Below, one piece after another: positions 1 to 10,615 of a DNA stretch of 64,000 nucleotides. Under the pieces are notes generated by a model that worked only from the letters and a program-made list of their open reading frames with translations, was not told where the DNA came from and made no database searches. Location: the NCBI RefSeq assembly GCF_014197015.1, contig NZ_JACIET010000001.1, positions 2,387,392 to 2,451,391 of the forward strand. Direction: 5' to 3'. Numbering within the stretch: position 1 is the stretch's first letter; each line of letters starts with the position of its first letter. The translations under genes were made by a program, and so were the position numbers. This DNA is from Niveibacterium umoris. GTDB taxonomy: Bacteria > Pseudomonadota > Gammaproteobacteria > Burkholderiales > Rhodocyclaceae.

Positions 1-452
1 ATGAACCGTGTCGGATCAGGGACATGCTCGAGCACTTCGGTTGCGACGACGCGCGTCACAGAGGCGGAATCCAGCGGCAACGGGTCGGTGTCAGTGACGA
101 TCGCCCGCACATTGCGCGCGCCCACCGCGCGCAGACGCGACTCGGCCTTCTCGACGTTCTCCGCCAGCAGATCCGCGACGATCATCGAGCCGGCACGATT
201 CGCAAAGAACGATGACAGAGGCGTATCGCCGCACCCTACATCCAGCACGACATCGTCACCACTTGCATCATAGCCCGGCAGCAGTTCGCCGGTCTCATGG
301 TTGAACCATCCGCTCAGCGCCCCATCGCGTGCAACGGTGCGTTCCGGCTCAAGCGGCCCTGTTGCCGTCGGCGGCTCTGCTGCGCCTTCCACGCTCGGCA
401 TTGGCGACTCGGATCGCGGGCTCAGGACTTGCAGCAGTTTGCGAAGCATCAT
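1..452 (-). CDS. class I SAM-dependent methyltransferase, C-terminus beyond window
   Basis: The minus-strand frame is open from an ATG at 452 (a second ATG follows at 449) to the window edge, so only about 150 residues are visible. The frame encodes the SAM-binding motif LDVGCG preceded by DDVV, then an acidic strand end (VADL) and a late motif EVLEHVPDP typical of Methyltransf_11 proteins. The same motifs occur in the methyltransferase domain ending the convergent-facing fusion at 847-4239 (LDVGCG, EMLEHVADP), and the stretch around TDTDPLPLD/TDSNPLPLD is also shared, so the two are paralogues. It is transcribed away from the polysaccharide genes across a 146-base divergent region. A role in methylating a glycan or lipid-linked sugar is inferred from context. 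The substrate is not determinable. Confidence 0.8.
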   Translation of the reverse strand, partial: MMLRKLLQVLSPRSESPMPSVEGAAEPPTATGPLEPERTVARDGALSGWFNHETGELLPGYDASGDDVVLDVGCGDTPLSSFFANRAGSMIVADLLAENVEKAESRLRAVGARNVRAIVTDTDPLPLDSASVTRVVATEVLEHVPDPTRF

Positions 453-539
453 TCCTCGGATCAGCGCACGGCGACGCCCCCAAACGGAGACGTACGGAAA
501 AGCAGGGATTCTAATGTATCCTCCCGGCCAGCCCCCCGC

Positions 540-570
540 GCTCGGCACTCACGCCGAGCAAGACGTCTTG
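540..570. promoter_or_regulatory. hairpin plus 12-bp palindrome in divergent promoter region
   Basis: A 7-bp stem (GCTCGGC at 540-546 with GCCGAGC at 553-559) is followed directly by the perfect palindrome CAAGACGTCTTG at 559-570. Both lie between the divergent methyltransferase (start 452) and the small ORF at 599. The position suits an operator or leader structure; function is inferred. Confidence 0.35.
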
Positions 571-598
571 TGACGTATCGCATTTACATCTGATCCGC

Positions 599-850
599 AT
601 GAACCTGATCCGCCGCATCACGAATCGCGTGCTCCGTTCCGCCCGTTACCGCATCAAGCAGACGCCACGTCTGGAACGCCTCGCGCGCGCGATCCTGAAC
701 CGCGTCCGCGGTACGGTTGCGCCGGTGCGCGCGCCGGAGCCGACGCCTTGCATCGCCCCGCCGCCAGCCTCGCCGCTCGGGCCGGTTGCCGCTGGCGTGC
801 TGGCCGATCTGGATGCCGCACGGAACGCGCACGCGAGGCCTGCGCCGTGA
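599..850 (+). CDS. small basic protein of unknown function, coupled to glycosyltransferase
   Basis: An 83-residue frame starts at ATG 599. It has a strongly basic N-terminal half (many Arg, with RRITNRVL and RLERLARAIL segments that could form an amphipathic helix) and a Pro/Ala-rich C-terminal half. Its TGA overlaps the likely GTG start of the next gene as GTGA (847-850), an arrangement typical of translational coupling, and this is the main reason to call it real. No Shine-Dalgarno is obvious and no family is recognised. It may instead be a translated leader, or a remnant of an N-terminal domain lost from a methyltransferase or glycosyltransferase. Confidence 0.4.
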   Translation: MNLIRRITNRVLRSARYRIKQTPRLERLARAILNRVRGTVAPVRAPEPTPCIAPPPASPLGPVAAGVLADLDAARNAHARPAP

Positions 851-3800
851 AGATCCTGCTCGATCTGCAAGGCTGCCAGTCAGCGAGCCGGATGCGCGGC
901 ATCGGGCGCTACTGCATGGCACTCGCTGAAGGCATCATCCGAAATGCCGGCCCCCATGAGGTATGGCTGCTGCTGGGCGACATGATCCCTGAGACGGTGA
1001 TGCCGCTGCGCGCGCATTTCTCCGCGCTGCTTCCCGCCGATCGCATCGTCGTCTTTCCGGCCCCCACGCCGGTGGCCGAGGGCGACCCGGCCAATCACGC
1101 GCGTGCGCGTGCGGCGGAATTGATCCGCGAGTACGCGATCGCCGCGATCGCCCCAGACGTGGTGCATGTCGGGAGTCTCTTCGAGGGCTTCGGGGACGAC
1201 GTCGTGAGTTCGATCGGCACCCTCGCCTGCACGGTGCCCACTGCAGTCACCCTCTACGATCTGATTCCGCTGCGAAATCCGGATGCTTACCTGAACGATC
1301 CGGTGTACCGGGCCCATTACCTTCGCAAGATCGAGTCGCTGAAGCGTGCCGACGCGCTGCTCGCGATTTCCGCGTCAGCCGCGGCCGAGACGATCGAATC
1401 GCTCGATCTGCCGGCCAGCAAGGTGACGAATATTTCTGCGGCAATCGATCCGCGCTTCCGTCGCGGCGAAACATTGCCACAAGCATTCGACGCGCTGCGC
1501 AGTCGCATCGGGCTGACTCGCCCATTCGTCATGCACATCGGCGTGATCGAGCCACGCAAGAACTTCGAAGGCCTGATCCGCGCCTGGGCGCAGCTTCCGA
1601 AAGCGCTGCGGCTGACCCACCAGTTGCTCTTGCTCGCGCAGGGGCCCGACAGTGAGCGGCTGCGCTTGCGCGAACTGGCCTCACGAGCAGGGCTGGCCAC
1701 CGACGAACTGGTGCTGACCGGCCATGTCAACGACGACGACCTGCTGGCGCTCTACCGGAACTGCCGACTCCTCGCCTTCCCGTCGCTGCATGAGGGCTTC
1801 GGCCTGCCGGTGCTGGAGGCGATGGCGTGCGGGGCCGTGGTGGTGACCTCCAGCACCAGCAGCCTGCCCGAGGTCATCGACTTTGCCGATGCCTTGTTCG
1901 ACCCCAAGAGCGATGCGGATATCGCACGCGCGCTCGAGCGGGGCCTCACCGACACAGATTTCCGCGAGGCGTTCTCGAAGCACGCATTGCAGCAGTGCGC
2001 ACGCTTTTCGTGGGACGAGACGGCGCTTCGCGCCATTGCCGCTTTCGAGCGGATTGCTGCCCGCGCTTCGCACACAACGGCAAGCAGCGCATATCCGCAA
2101 TTGATCGAAGCCCTCGCCGCACTGCCGCTGGCTGAGCGTCAATGGCCGACCATCGCCCAAGCCATTGCCGACAACCTTCCCCCGCCGCCCACCCGCCGTC
2201 TGCTGGTCGATATCTCAGAGCTCGCCGAGCGTGATGCCGGCACAGGCATCCAGCGCGTGGTACGGGCGGTACTCCTGCACCTGCTTGAAACGCCACCACC
2301 TGAGTACGACGTCGAGCCGGTGCGTTTTGACCGCAGCTGCGGCCGTTACCGACTGGCCCGACGCTATCTGGCGCGGCTGCGTCGCGTGCCCGGCGCATCG
2401 ATCGTCGAAGACCCTCTGCTCGAAACATGGCGTGGGGACGTATTCCTTGGCCTCGACCTGATTGCCGACCGCCTGCCGCAAGCGATGCCATGGCTTGCCC
2501 GCCAGCGCAGACGCGGCATGCAGCTAGCCTTTGTCGCCTACGACACCTTGCCGCTGCGACATCCGGAGTGGTGGCCGCAGGGCACCGGCGCGATGTTCGA
2601 ACGCTGGGCAGAATTGCTCGGGCGCGAGGCCGATGTCGTGCTTGGCATCTCTCGCGCGGTGCGGGACGACTTTGCCGCTTGGCTCGCAGAGCACGGCATC
2701 GATCGCACGCCCAGGCTGGGCTGGTTCCATCTTGGCGCCGACGTGCGCAGTTCGGCGCCCAGCGGCGGCATGCCAGACGATGCTGCGGCGACGCTCGCCG
2801 CGATCGCTCGCGCGCCGGCCTTCCTGATGGTCGGCACACTGGAGCCGCGCAAAGGACACCGTCAGGCGCTTGAAGCCTTTGAACAACTGTGGCGCGACGG
2901 CGTCTGCGCGAACCTGGTCATCGTCGGCAAGGCAGGGTGGATGGTCGATGACTTGATCGCACGCTTGCGCCAGCACCCCGACCGCGGCACGCGCTTGTTC
3001 TGGATGGAAGGCGCCAGCGACGAGTATCTCGAGGCCCTGTACCGGGCATCAACCGTGCTGCTCGCCCCGTCGGAAGGTGAAGGTTTCGGCCTGCCGCTGA
3101 TCGAAGGTGCGCTGCACGGCTTGCCCATCATCGCCCGCGACCTGCCGGTCTTCCGGGAAATCGCCGGCGGACATGCCAGCTATTTCTCGGGCGACGACGC
3201 GCACTCGCTGGCCATGTCGATTCGCGACTGGCTGCAACAGGGCCCCGCAGCACCAAGGTCCCACGGTATCCAATGCCTGACCTGGGCGCAAAGCACCGCG
3301 CAACTTGTTGCGGCGCTGCTGCCGCCCGCCCCCAGTGCACACTCTCAAGGCCACACCATGCTCAAGCAGAACGGCGACAGTCCGGCGTCGGCAGCGCCGT
3401 CGGCACAATCACTCCCAGCAGGGACTGCCACCACTTCGCTCCCGGCGCAGGTCGACCCCCGCATGGTCGGGCTGGTCGATGCCGTACGGGCTGGCTGGTA
3501 CCGGCAAGACACCCACGAATTGCTGGAGGGGTTCCCGATCTCCGCGGACGACACCGTGCTCGATGTCGGCTGTGGCGCGGGCATGGCGACGATCTTCGCT
3601 GCCCAGCGTGGCGCATCGGTGATCTTCGCCGACGTCGACCAGGCTGCCATCTCTGCGCTTGAAGCGCGGATGCCGGCGTCTGGCGCGCGTGCTTGGCGCG
3701 GCATCGCAACTGACTCGAATCCGCTACCGCTGGATGACGGCATCGCGACGCGCGTCATCGCCATGGAGATGCTGGAGCATGTGGCCGACCCGAAGATCGT

Positions 3801-4239
3801 GATGCGCGAATTCGCGCGGGTGGCGGCGCCGGGCGCGCTGCTGCTGTTCGCGGTACCGGACGCAGCGAGCGAAGCCCTGCAGCGCACGGTCGCGCCTGAC
3901 GCCTACTTCCGGTTTCCCAACCACATCCGCGTGCTTTCCGAGGGCGACTTCGAAAGCCTGGTAACCGAAGCCGGGCTCATCATCGAACGGCGCCACAGCT
4001 ACAGCTTCTACTGGAACATGGCGATGGCGCTGTTCTGGCTGTCAGGCAAGGGTTCGTCGTTCCCGGATGGCGCACCGTCGATGGGTTTTCTGGAACCGCC
4101 CTTCCCGCCCATCGTCGAAACGTGGGCACGCTTATGGGAAATGGTGCTTGCTCACCCGGAAGGCGAAGCGCTTCGCGCACGGCTTGATCAGGTCATGCCG
4201 AAAACCCGGATCCTGATTGCACGCAAACCCCGGCAATAG
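847..4239 (+). CDS. two-domain GT4 glycosyltransferase fused to SAM methyltransferase
   Basis: This 1130-residue protein has three catalytic modules. Residues 1-390 are a GT4 (GT-B) domain with MRGIGRY near the N-terminus, GVIEPRKN near 230 and the EGFGLPVLE E-x7-E signature near 315. Residues 450-830 are a second GT4 domain beginning LLVDISE...GTGIQRVVR, like the WbdA-type mannosyltransferases, with GTLEPRKGH near 662 and EGFGLPLIE near 743. Residues 880-1130 are a class I methyltransferase with LDVGCGAG near 904 and MLEHVADP. The frame is open from 748, but homology starts at KILLDLQG, so GTG 847, overlapping the preceding stop as GTGA, is preferred. It is likely a cytoplasmic enzyme that extends an O-antigen or capsule chain and possibly methylates it. 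It is convergent with the GDP-D-rhamnose operon, so D-rhamnose is a plausible but unproven donor. Confidence 0.88.
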   Translation: MKILLDLQGCQSASRMRGIGRYCMALAEGIIRNAGPHEVWLLLGDMIPETVMPLRAHFSALLPADRIVVFPAPTPVAEGDPANHARARAAELIREYAIAAIAPDVVHVGSLFEGFGDDVVSSIGTLACTVPTAVTLYDLIPLRNPDAYLNDPVYRAHYLRKIESLKRADALLAISASAAAETIESLDLPASKVTNISAAIDPRFRRGETLPQAFDALRSRIGLTRPFVMHIGVIEPRKNFEGLIRAWAQLPKALRLTHQLLLLAQGPDSERLRLRELASRAGLATDELVLTGHVNDDDLLALYRNCRLLAFPSLHEGFGLPVLEAMACGAVVVTSSTSSLPEVIDFADALFDPKSDADIARALERGLTDTDFREAFSKHALQQCARFSWDETALRAIAAFERIAARASHTTASSAYPQLIEALAALPLAERQWPTIAQAIADNLPPPPTRRLLVDISELAERDAGTGIQRVVRAVLLHLLETPPPEYDVEPVRFDRSCGRYRLARRYLARLRRVPGASIVEDPLLETWRGDVFLGLDLIADRLPQAMPWLARQRRRGMQLAFVAYDTLPLRHPEWWPQGTGAMFERWAELLGREADVVLGISRAVRDDFAAWLAEHGIDRTPRLGWFHLGADVRSSAPSGGMPDDAAATLAAIARAPAFLMVGTLEPRKGHRQALEAFEQLWRDGVCANLVIVGKAGWMVDDLIARLRQHPDRGTRLFWMEGASDEYLEALYRASTVLLAPSEGEGFGLPLIEGALHGLPIIARDLPVFREIAGGHASYFSGDDAHSLAMSIRDWLQQGPAAPRSHGIQCLTWAQSTAQLVAALLPPAPSAHSQGHTMLKQNGDSPASAAPSAQSLPAGTATTSLPAQVDPRMVGLVDAVRAGWYRQDTHELLEGFPISADDTVLDVGCGAGMATIFAAQRGASVIFADVDQAAISALEARMPASGARAWRGIATDSNPLPLDDGIATRVIAMEMLEHVADPKIVMREFARVAAPGALLLFAVPDAASEALQRTVAPDAYFRFPNHIRVLSEGDFESLVTEAGLIIERRHSYSFYWNMAMALFWLSGKGSSFPDGAPSMGFLEPPFPPIVETWARLWEMVLAHPEGEALRARLDQVMPKTRILIARKPRQ

Positions 4240-4270
4240 GGGGCGGGGTGGAAGGCCGGCGAAGAGTGCC

Positions 4271-5413
4271 TCAGCGCACTGAAACCGGCACGCCCGCCTT
4301 TGCGGCCTGATGCACGACTTGCCTGTAGATCTGCATGTATCGGCTGGTCATGTTCTCCGAAGTAAATAGGCGCTCGAACCGCGCCGCGGCGCTCTGCCCC
4401 ATGGTGCGCGCGCGCTCCGGCTTTTGCCACAGGTCCAGCATCGCAGCGCGGAAGGCGTCCGGGTCGCTTGGCGGCACGACATGCCCAGTCTCGCCGTTGA
4501 TATTGATGTAGCTGGTTCCGGTCCCGATCTCGCTCGAAATGAGCGGCTTGCCATACATCGCGCCTTCAAGCAGCGAAATGCCGAAAGCCTCGGAACGCAA
4601 ATGCGACGGGAAGACCATCGCATAACACAGGCGGATCAGCGCCACCTTGTCCACCTCGGAAACCGGCCCGAGAAAGTGAACGTTGCTCAACCCGAGTTGC
4701 GCTACCTGCGCGCGCAGTTCGGCCTCTACCGGGCCTGCACCGACGATCACCACCGGCAGATCCGTCCCCTTCGCGGCCTCGATCAGAATGTGCAGGCCCT
4801 TGTAGTAGCGCAACACCCCGACGAAAAGGAAGAAGCGCCGCCCAACGCGGGCCTCCCATTCGGCCATCTGTTCGGATGTCGGATCGGGATAGGCGGCACG
4901 GTCGAGGCCATAGGGCACGACGTCGATCTTGTCTTGCGGCAGGCGCGCGAGAACCTCGCTGGTTCGCAGGTAGTTCGGCGAAGCGACCACGATGCGGCTG
5001 ACGCTGCCGAGGAATCGCCGCATGAGGGGGCTGTAGAGCTTGAGCCAGTGCTTCTGGCGAATGATGTCGGAGTGGTAGCTGACGACCGTCGGTTTATCCA
5101 CGCGCGTGAGGAAATGCGCCAGGTCCATGAACGGCCACGGGAAGTGGTAATGGATGACGTCCGCGTGTCTTGCGAGCTCTGCGAGGCGTCGAAGCGCCGA
5201 CGCGGAGAACCCTGTAGATGCGATTTCGAAATCCAGCCGTGCGCGATGCACGCGATGCCCGTCGTAGTCCACATCCTCGCCATGGCGACTGAGGGTCAGC
5301 ACCTCGCTCTGTATGCCGTGACGTTTGCTCGACGTGCACAACTGCCACATCACCTGCTCGATGCCGCCCCAGGATTCACTGCGATAGGTCTTGTAGAAAT
5401 GCAGCACCTTCAT
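4271..5413 (-). CDS. GT4 family glycosyltransferase
   Basis: This 380-residue GT-B enzyme starts MKVLHFYKTYRSESWGGIEQ, with the usual glycine-rich N-terminal loop. It has FVGVLRYYKGLHILIEAA (phosphate-binding region) and a C-terminal donor site SEAFGISLLEGAMYGKPLI with the E-x7-E pattern. The frame is open to 5452, but the ATG at 5413 overlaps the TGA of the upstream gene as ATGA and aligns with the family start. It is the last gene of the rmd-gmd-GT-GT operon. It resembles polysaccharide rhamnosyl/mannosyltransferases of the WbpY/WbpZ kind in general layout. Specificity for GDP-D-rhamnose is inferred from the operon only. Confidence 0.85.
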   Translation of the reverse strand: MKVLHFYKTYRSESWGGIEQVMWQLCTSSKRHGIQSEVLTLSRHGEDVDYDGHRVHRARLDFEIASTGFSASALRRLAELARHADVIHYHFPWPFMDLAHFLTRVDKPTVVSYHSDIIRQKHWLKLYSPLMRRFLGSVSRIVVASPNYLRTSEVLARLPQDKIDVVPYGLDRAAYPDPTSEQMAEWEARVGRRFFLFVGVLRYYKGLHILIEAAKGTDLPVVIVGAGPVEAELRAQVAQLGLSNVHFLGPVSEVDKVALIRLCYAMVFPSHLRSEAFGISLLEGAMYGKPLISSEIGTGTSYININGETGHVVPPSDPDAFRAAMLDLWQKPERARTMGQSAAARFERLFTSENMTSRYMQIYRQVVHQAAKAGVPVSVR

Positions 5414-6654
5414 GCCCGCGCCCCCCGGCTTGTGGCGACATGCTGCAAGCATGCCAGTGTCTGGTCCACGGTTCGATCCCAGGTAAACCCGGTTGCCTGC
5501 CGCAATCCTGCCTCCCGCATCTGCATGCGTTGGTGCGCATTCTCAAGCAGTTCGGCAATCGCGCCCCGCCAGCCCGCAACATCGTCCGGATCGAGCAGTC
5601 GTGCGGCACCTTGCGTCACCTCAGGCAGCGAAGACGTGTTGGCGGCAATCACAGGAACACCACTCGCCATGGCTTCAATCACCGGCAAACCGAATCCTTC
5701 ATAGCGCGAGGGGTAAACGAAGAGACGGGCTGCAGCAGTGAGGGCCGGCATCATGGCTTCATCCACATAGCCCAGGTAACGCGCCCATCCTTCGCTCGCC
5801 GCACGTGCGATGCGGGCATGGACCGCTTCGCTGTGCCAACCCTCATAGCCGGCAAAGACAAGTGGAAAACGTCGGCGCAGCGTCGGAGCGAGTCCATCAT
5901 AGGCGTCGAGCAACACCTCAAGGTTCTTCCGTGGTTCGATCGTCCCGATGTACAGCACGAAGGCATCGACCTCCAGATTCAGCGATGCGAGATAGGCGTG
6001 CGCCTGCCGACGCTGCCCAGGTCGGTAATGACCACTCGCACCGAGCGGAATCGTCGCTACCTGCGTGGGCGACCAGGCGAATCGGTCGATCAGATCGCGC
6101 CGCACGTGCTCCGAATCGGTAATCAGGAACTGCGCATGGCGCAGCGCATTCTCGATCCCCCGATTCACATGGCGCACGCGCTCTGGCGGGTGATATTCGG
6201 GATACAGGTAGGTCGACAGATCGTGGATCGTCGCAACCGAAACACCGGCGAACGGCGGCACGACATAGGCGGGTCCATGGAAAACATGGTCCTCGAATCC
6301 CCGCAGGCGCATTCGCGCCACCAGAGGTAGCGCGCGTCGGTAGGCGCTACCTGCGAGCCGCAAGGCCGCGACGCGCCGACGCAACGCCGGGCCCGCCATC
6401 GACCCTTGAAGCCGGCGCTCGAGATCGCGCACCCAGCGCCCGGCTGCGTAGAGCTTCAAGCGATTGGACGGAAGCCGGGCCGCATAGCCTTGTGCAAGCT
6501 CCCACGCATAGCGTCCAACCCCGGTAAGCGGCGGTCGCACCGCGTCGACATCGAATATCAGCTTCAAAGGCGTCACCCGCCGGATAGCCCCGGCCCCGGC
6601 GCGCTGCAAGTCGGAACGCCGGGGCGCTCCGCACCTGCCTGCGCGGAATTTCAT
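5410..6654 (-). CDS. GT4 family glycosyltransferase
   Basis: Conserved GT4 sequence begins at LKLIFDVDAVRPPLTGVGRY. It continues with IGTIEPRKNLEVLLDAY and YEGFGLPVIEAMASGVPVI followed by NTSSLPEV, the standard donor-binding signatures, so an active retaining glycosyltransferase is expected. The start is uncertain. GTG 6717 would overlap gmd by 20 bases, ATG 6654 is listed here, and GTG 6576 lies just before the conserved core. None has a good Shine-Dalgarno, and the first ~47 residues of the longest form look unconserved. It lies between gmd and the second GT4 gene, with ATGA coupling downstream. It probably adds a deoxyhexose such as D-rhamnose to a surface glycan (inference from the operon). 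Confidence 0.85.
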   Translation of the reverse strand: MKFRAGRCGAPRRSDLQRAGAGAIRRVTPLKLIFDVDAVRPPLTGVGRYAWELAQGYAARLPSNRLKLYAAGRWVRDLERRLQGSMAGPALRRRVAALRLAGSAYRRALPLVARMRLRGFEDHVFHGPAYVVPPFAGVSVATIHDLSTYLYPEYHPPERVRHVNRGIENALRHAQFLITDSEHVRRDLIDRFAWSPTQVATIPLGASGHYRPGQRRQAHAYLASLNLEVDAFVLYIGTIEPRKNLEVLLDAYDGLAPTLRRRFPLVFAGYEGWHSEAVHARIARAASEGWARYLGYVDEAMMPALTAAARLFVYPSRYEGFGLPVIEAMASGVPVIAANTSSLPEVTQGAARLLDPDDVAGWRGAIAELLENAHQRMQMREAGLRQATGFTWDRTVDQTLACLQHVATSRGARA

Positions 6655-6697
6655 CGAGCCGCCGGGGGGAGCGGCACTGCTGGTATTGAGATCCGGC

Positions 6698-8568
<1,871 letters not shown>

Positions 8569-8804
8569 CCAGCATATCCCTTCGGCTCGAAACGCCGCGA
8601 TGCTAACACCAAACGGGGGGGGTGCCGGCATACGGATACGTATGGAAAAAACCACCGGAATCGTATCTGCCTCGGCAGTTTTCTTGCCCGCACCTGCGCA
8701 CCGCGCGCGTCACGGCATGTCGGCGACCAGGCCGTTTGCGCTCTGCGGCAAGGCAGGCGCCGCGCAAATCCTTGCTACGGCAGCGGCGCCTTGCAAGGTG
8801 TGGC

Positions 8805-9695
8805 CTATCCCTTGAGCGTTCCCGCCATCGCCTCGAAGCGTCCATCGCGAAACTCTGCCAAGGTGGCTTCGATTTCGTCACGCGTATTCATGACGAAGGG
8901 GCCGTATTGCACGATCGGCTCGCCGAGTGGCCTTCCGGCCACCAGGATCAGTCGCGCATCGCGGCACGCCTGCACGACCACGCCATCGCTATCGGGCTCG
9001 TTGGTCAGGATCGCCATGCGCCGTTCCGCAATGCCTTCCTGTTGCGCCCCCAGCGCAACTTCGCCGCGATAGACGTACGCAAATGCGTTGTGCCCCGGCG
9101 GCAACGCCTGTTCGAAACGGGCACCAGCCGGCAGCTGGACATCCAGATAAAGCGGCTCGGTATCAGGCCGCTGCATCGCACCGGCAACACCATGACTCGC
9201 CCCCGCGATCACCCGCACCCGAGCCCCGCTGTCGGTGACGAACTCCGGTACGTCGGCTGCCGGGATATCGCGATACCAGGGCGCCGCCATCTTCGTCGCC
9301 GCGGGCAAGTTCAGCCAGAGCTGGAAGCCTTCCATACGCCCCGCTTCCTGCTCCGGCATTTCGGAGTGGATGACGCCGCGGGCCGCGCTCATCCACTGCA
9401 CGCCACCGTCCTCGATCAGCCCTTCGTTGCCGGCGCTATCGCGGTGTCGCATACGACCTGCGAGCATGTAGGTCACCGTCTCGAACCCCCGGTGCGGATG
9501 CGGCGGAAAACCTGCGATGTAGTCGGATGCCGAATCGCTACCGAAGGCGTCGAGCATCAGGAAGGGATCGAGCCGGCGCTGCAGCGGCTGGGTAAGCACG
9601 CGGGTGAGTTTGACGCCGGCGCCGTCGGAGGTCGCCATGCCGGCGACCTGCCGCTCTACCTTGCGTGATCGGGTGACTTGCCAGGTGGATTCCAT
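8805..9695 (-). CDS. pirin family bicupin protein
   Basis: This 296-residue protein has the pirin N-terminal cupin. It carries a His cluster in PPHPHRGFETVTYMLAG followed by VQWMSAARGVIHSEMP, which supplies the metal-binding His/Glu set. The C-terminal pirin_C cupin contains GEPIVQYGPFVMNTRDEI, a motif common in bacterial pirins. Such proteins bind Fe or Ni, and some act as quercetin dioxygenases; the physiological substrate here is unknown. It stands alone between the rmd promoter side and azoR, 44 bases downstream of azoR on the same strand, so co-transcription with azoR is possible. That would fit an oxidative or quinone-stress theme. Confidence 0.9.
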   Translation of the reverse strand: MESTWQVTRSRKVERQVAGMATSDGAGVKLTRVLTQPLQRRLDPFLMLDAFGSDSASDYIAGFPPHPHRGFETVTYMLAGRMRHRDSAGNEGLIEDGGVQWMSAARGVIHSEMPEQEAGRMEGFQLWLNLPAATKMAAPWYRDIPAADVPEFVTDSGARVRVIAGASHGVAGAMQRPDTEPLYLDVQLPAGARFEQALPPGHNAFAYVYRGEVALGAQQEGIAERRMAILTNEPDSDGVVVQACRDARLILVAGRPLGEPIVQYGPFVMNTRDEIEATLAEFRDGRFEAMAGTLKG

Positions 9696-9739
9696 TTCAT
9701 GCCCTTTCGGTTACTGCGAGCGTCTTCACGTTCCGGCGA

Positions 9740-10336
9740 TCAGACGAGCGCCGCGATTTCACCTTCCGCCTGTTCGAATGCGTTCGCGATGGCTTCGGCA
9801 CCCATCGCCAAGCCTTCAGCGTAGACGGTTCGGACATCGGTCATGCCGAGAAAGCCCAACACCGTGCGCAGGTAAGGCACAAGCGTATCCATCGGCGTAT
9901 CGCGGTAGCGGCCGCCGCGCGTGAGCGCGAGATACACCGTCTTGCCGGTCAGCAGCCCTTGCGGCCCGTTTTCGGTGTAGCGGAAGGTGACGCGGGCGCG
10001 CGAAATCGCGTCGATCCAGTTCTTCAGCTGGGCCGGAACACCGAGGTTGTACATCGGCACACCGAGTACCAGCACATCCGCCGCCAGCACTTCGGCAATC
10101 AGCGCATCATCGATCGCAACGCGAGCCGCCTGGGCCGGAGTGCGCGCCGCCTCGGGCGTAAAGAGCGCGCCGAGCGCCGCCTCATCCAGCGTTTGAAGCG
10201 GCTGCAGCGCGAGGTCGCGGACCACGCGATTCGCGTCTGGGCGTTGCGCGAGCAGGCGCTCGGCGATCAGATTGGCAAGTCGGGTCGATTCGGACCCTTG
10301 GGTCTTGGCGCTGGAATTGATCTGCAGGATGTTCAT
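9740..10336 (-). CDS. azoR: FMN-dependent NADH-azoreductase
   Basis: This 198-residue flavodoxin-like protein starts [17 protein letters not shown], matching the AzoR/AcpD N-terminus whose phosphate loop binds [25 protein letters not shown] is the second flavin-binding loop and is diagnostic of the family, and LTRGGRY follows near the third. The frame runs up to 10420, but ATG 10336 gives the family start. The enzyme reduces azo compounds and quinones with NADH in the cytoplasm. It is divergent from the binding-protein gene at 10616 and is followed by pirin. The LysR regulator at 11485 is a candidate controller, since a T-N11-A type dyad lies in the intergenic region. Confidence 0.93.
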   Translation of the reverse strand: MNILQINSSAKTQGSESTRLANLIAERLLAQRPDANRVVRDLALQPLQTLDEAALGALFTPEAARTPAQAARVAIDDALIAEVLAADVLVLGVPMYNLGVPAQLKNWIDAISRARVTFRYTENGPQGLLTGKTVYLALTRGGRYRDTPMDTLVPYLRTVLGFLGMTDVRTVYAEGLAMGAEAIANAFEQAEGEIAALV

Positions 10337-10439
10337 GGTGTTCTCCGTCGGTAAGGCCGCGCGATGCGGCATTCGATGGATGAAGTCTATTTGCGCGCCA
10401 GAAGCACCAGAAGCCATCATTTCTCACAACACTATTCCA

Positions 10440-10455
10440 CCAATGCAACAATTGG
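10440..10455. promoter_or_regulatory. dyad symmetry in azoR/binding-protein intergenic region
   Basis: CCAAT (10440-10444) and ATTGG (10451-10455) flank six bases. This lies in the 279-base divergent interval between azoR (start 10336) and the binding protein (start 10616). The interrupted dyad fits a LysR-type site. The nearby LysR gene at 11485 makes this plausible but unproven. Confidence 0.3.
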
Positions 10456-10615
10456 CGGATGATTCCACGCATGGACGCAAGCCAGCCCCAAGCGACTCAA
10501 GCCTTTCACGCAGCGCGCCGATACTCAGTCACGGACGCCGCCTCCGGGCAACTCACAGTAGCCCGGACGGCGATGCGTCGCCCGAACACCCTCAAGCCGC
10601 TCGGAGAACGAATCG

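Noticed and set aside
5468-5482. tRNA-like T-loop sequence GGTTCGATCCC
   Set aside because: It is inside a conserved part of a GT4 gene and no acceptor or anticodon stem can be formed around it.
4424-5704. 426-residue plus-strand frame opposite the two GT4 genes
   Set aside because: Antisense shadow; the minus-strand frames carry intact GT4 signatures.
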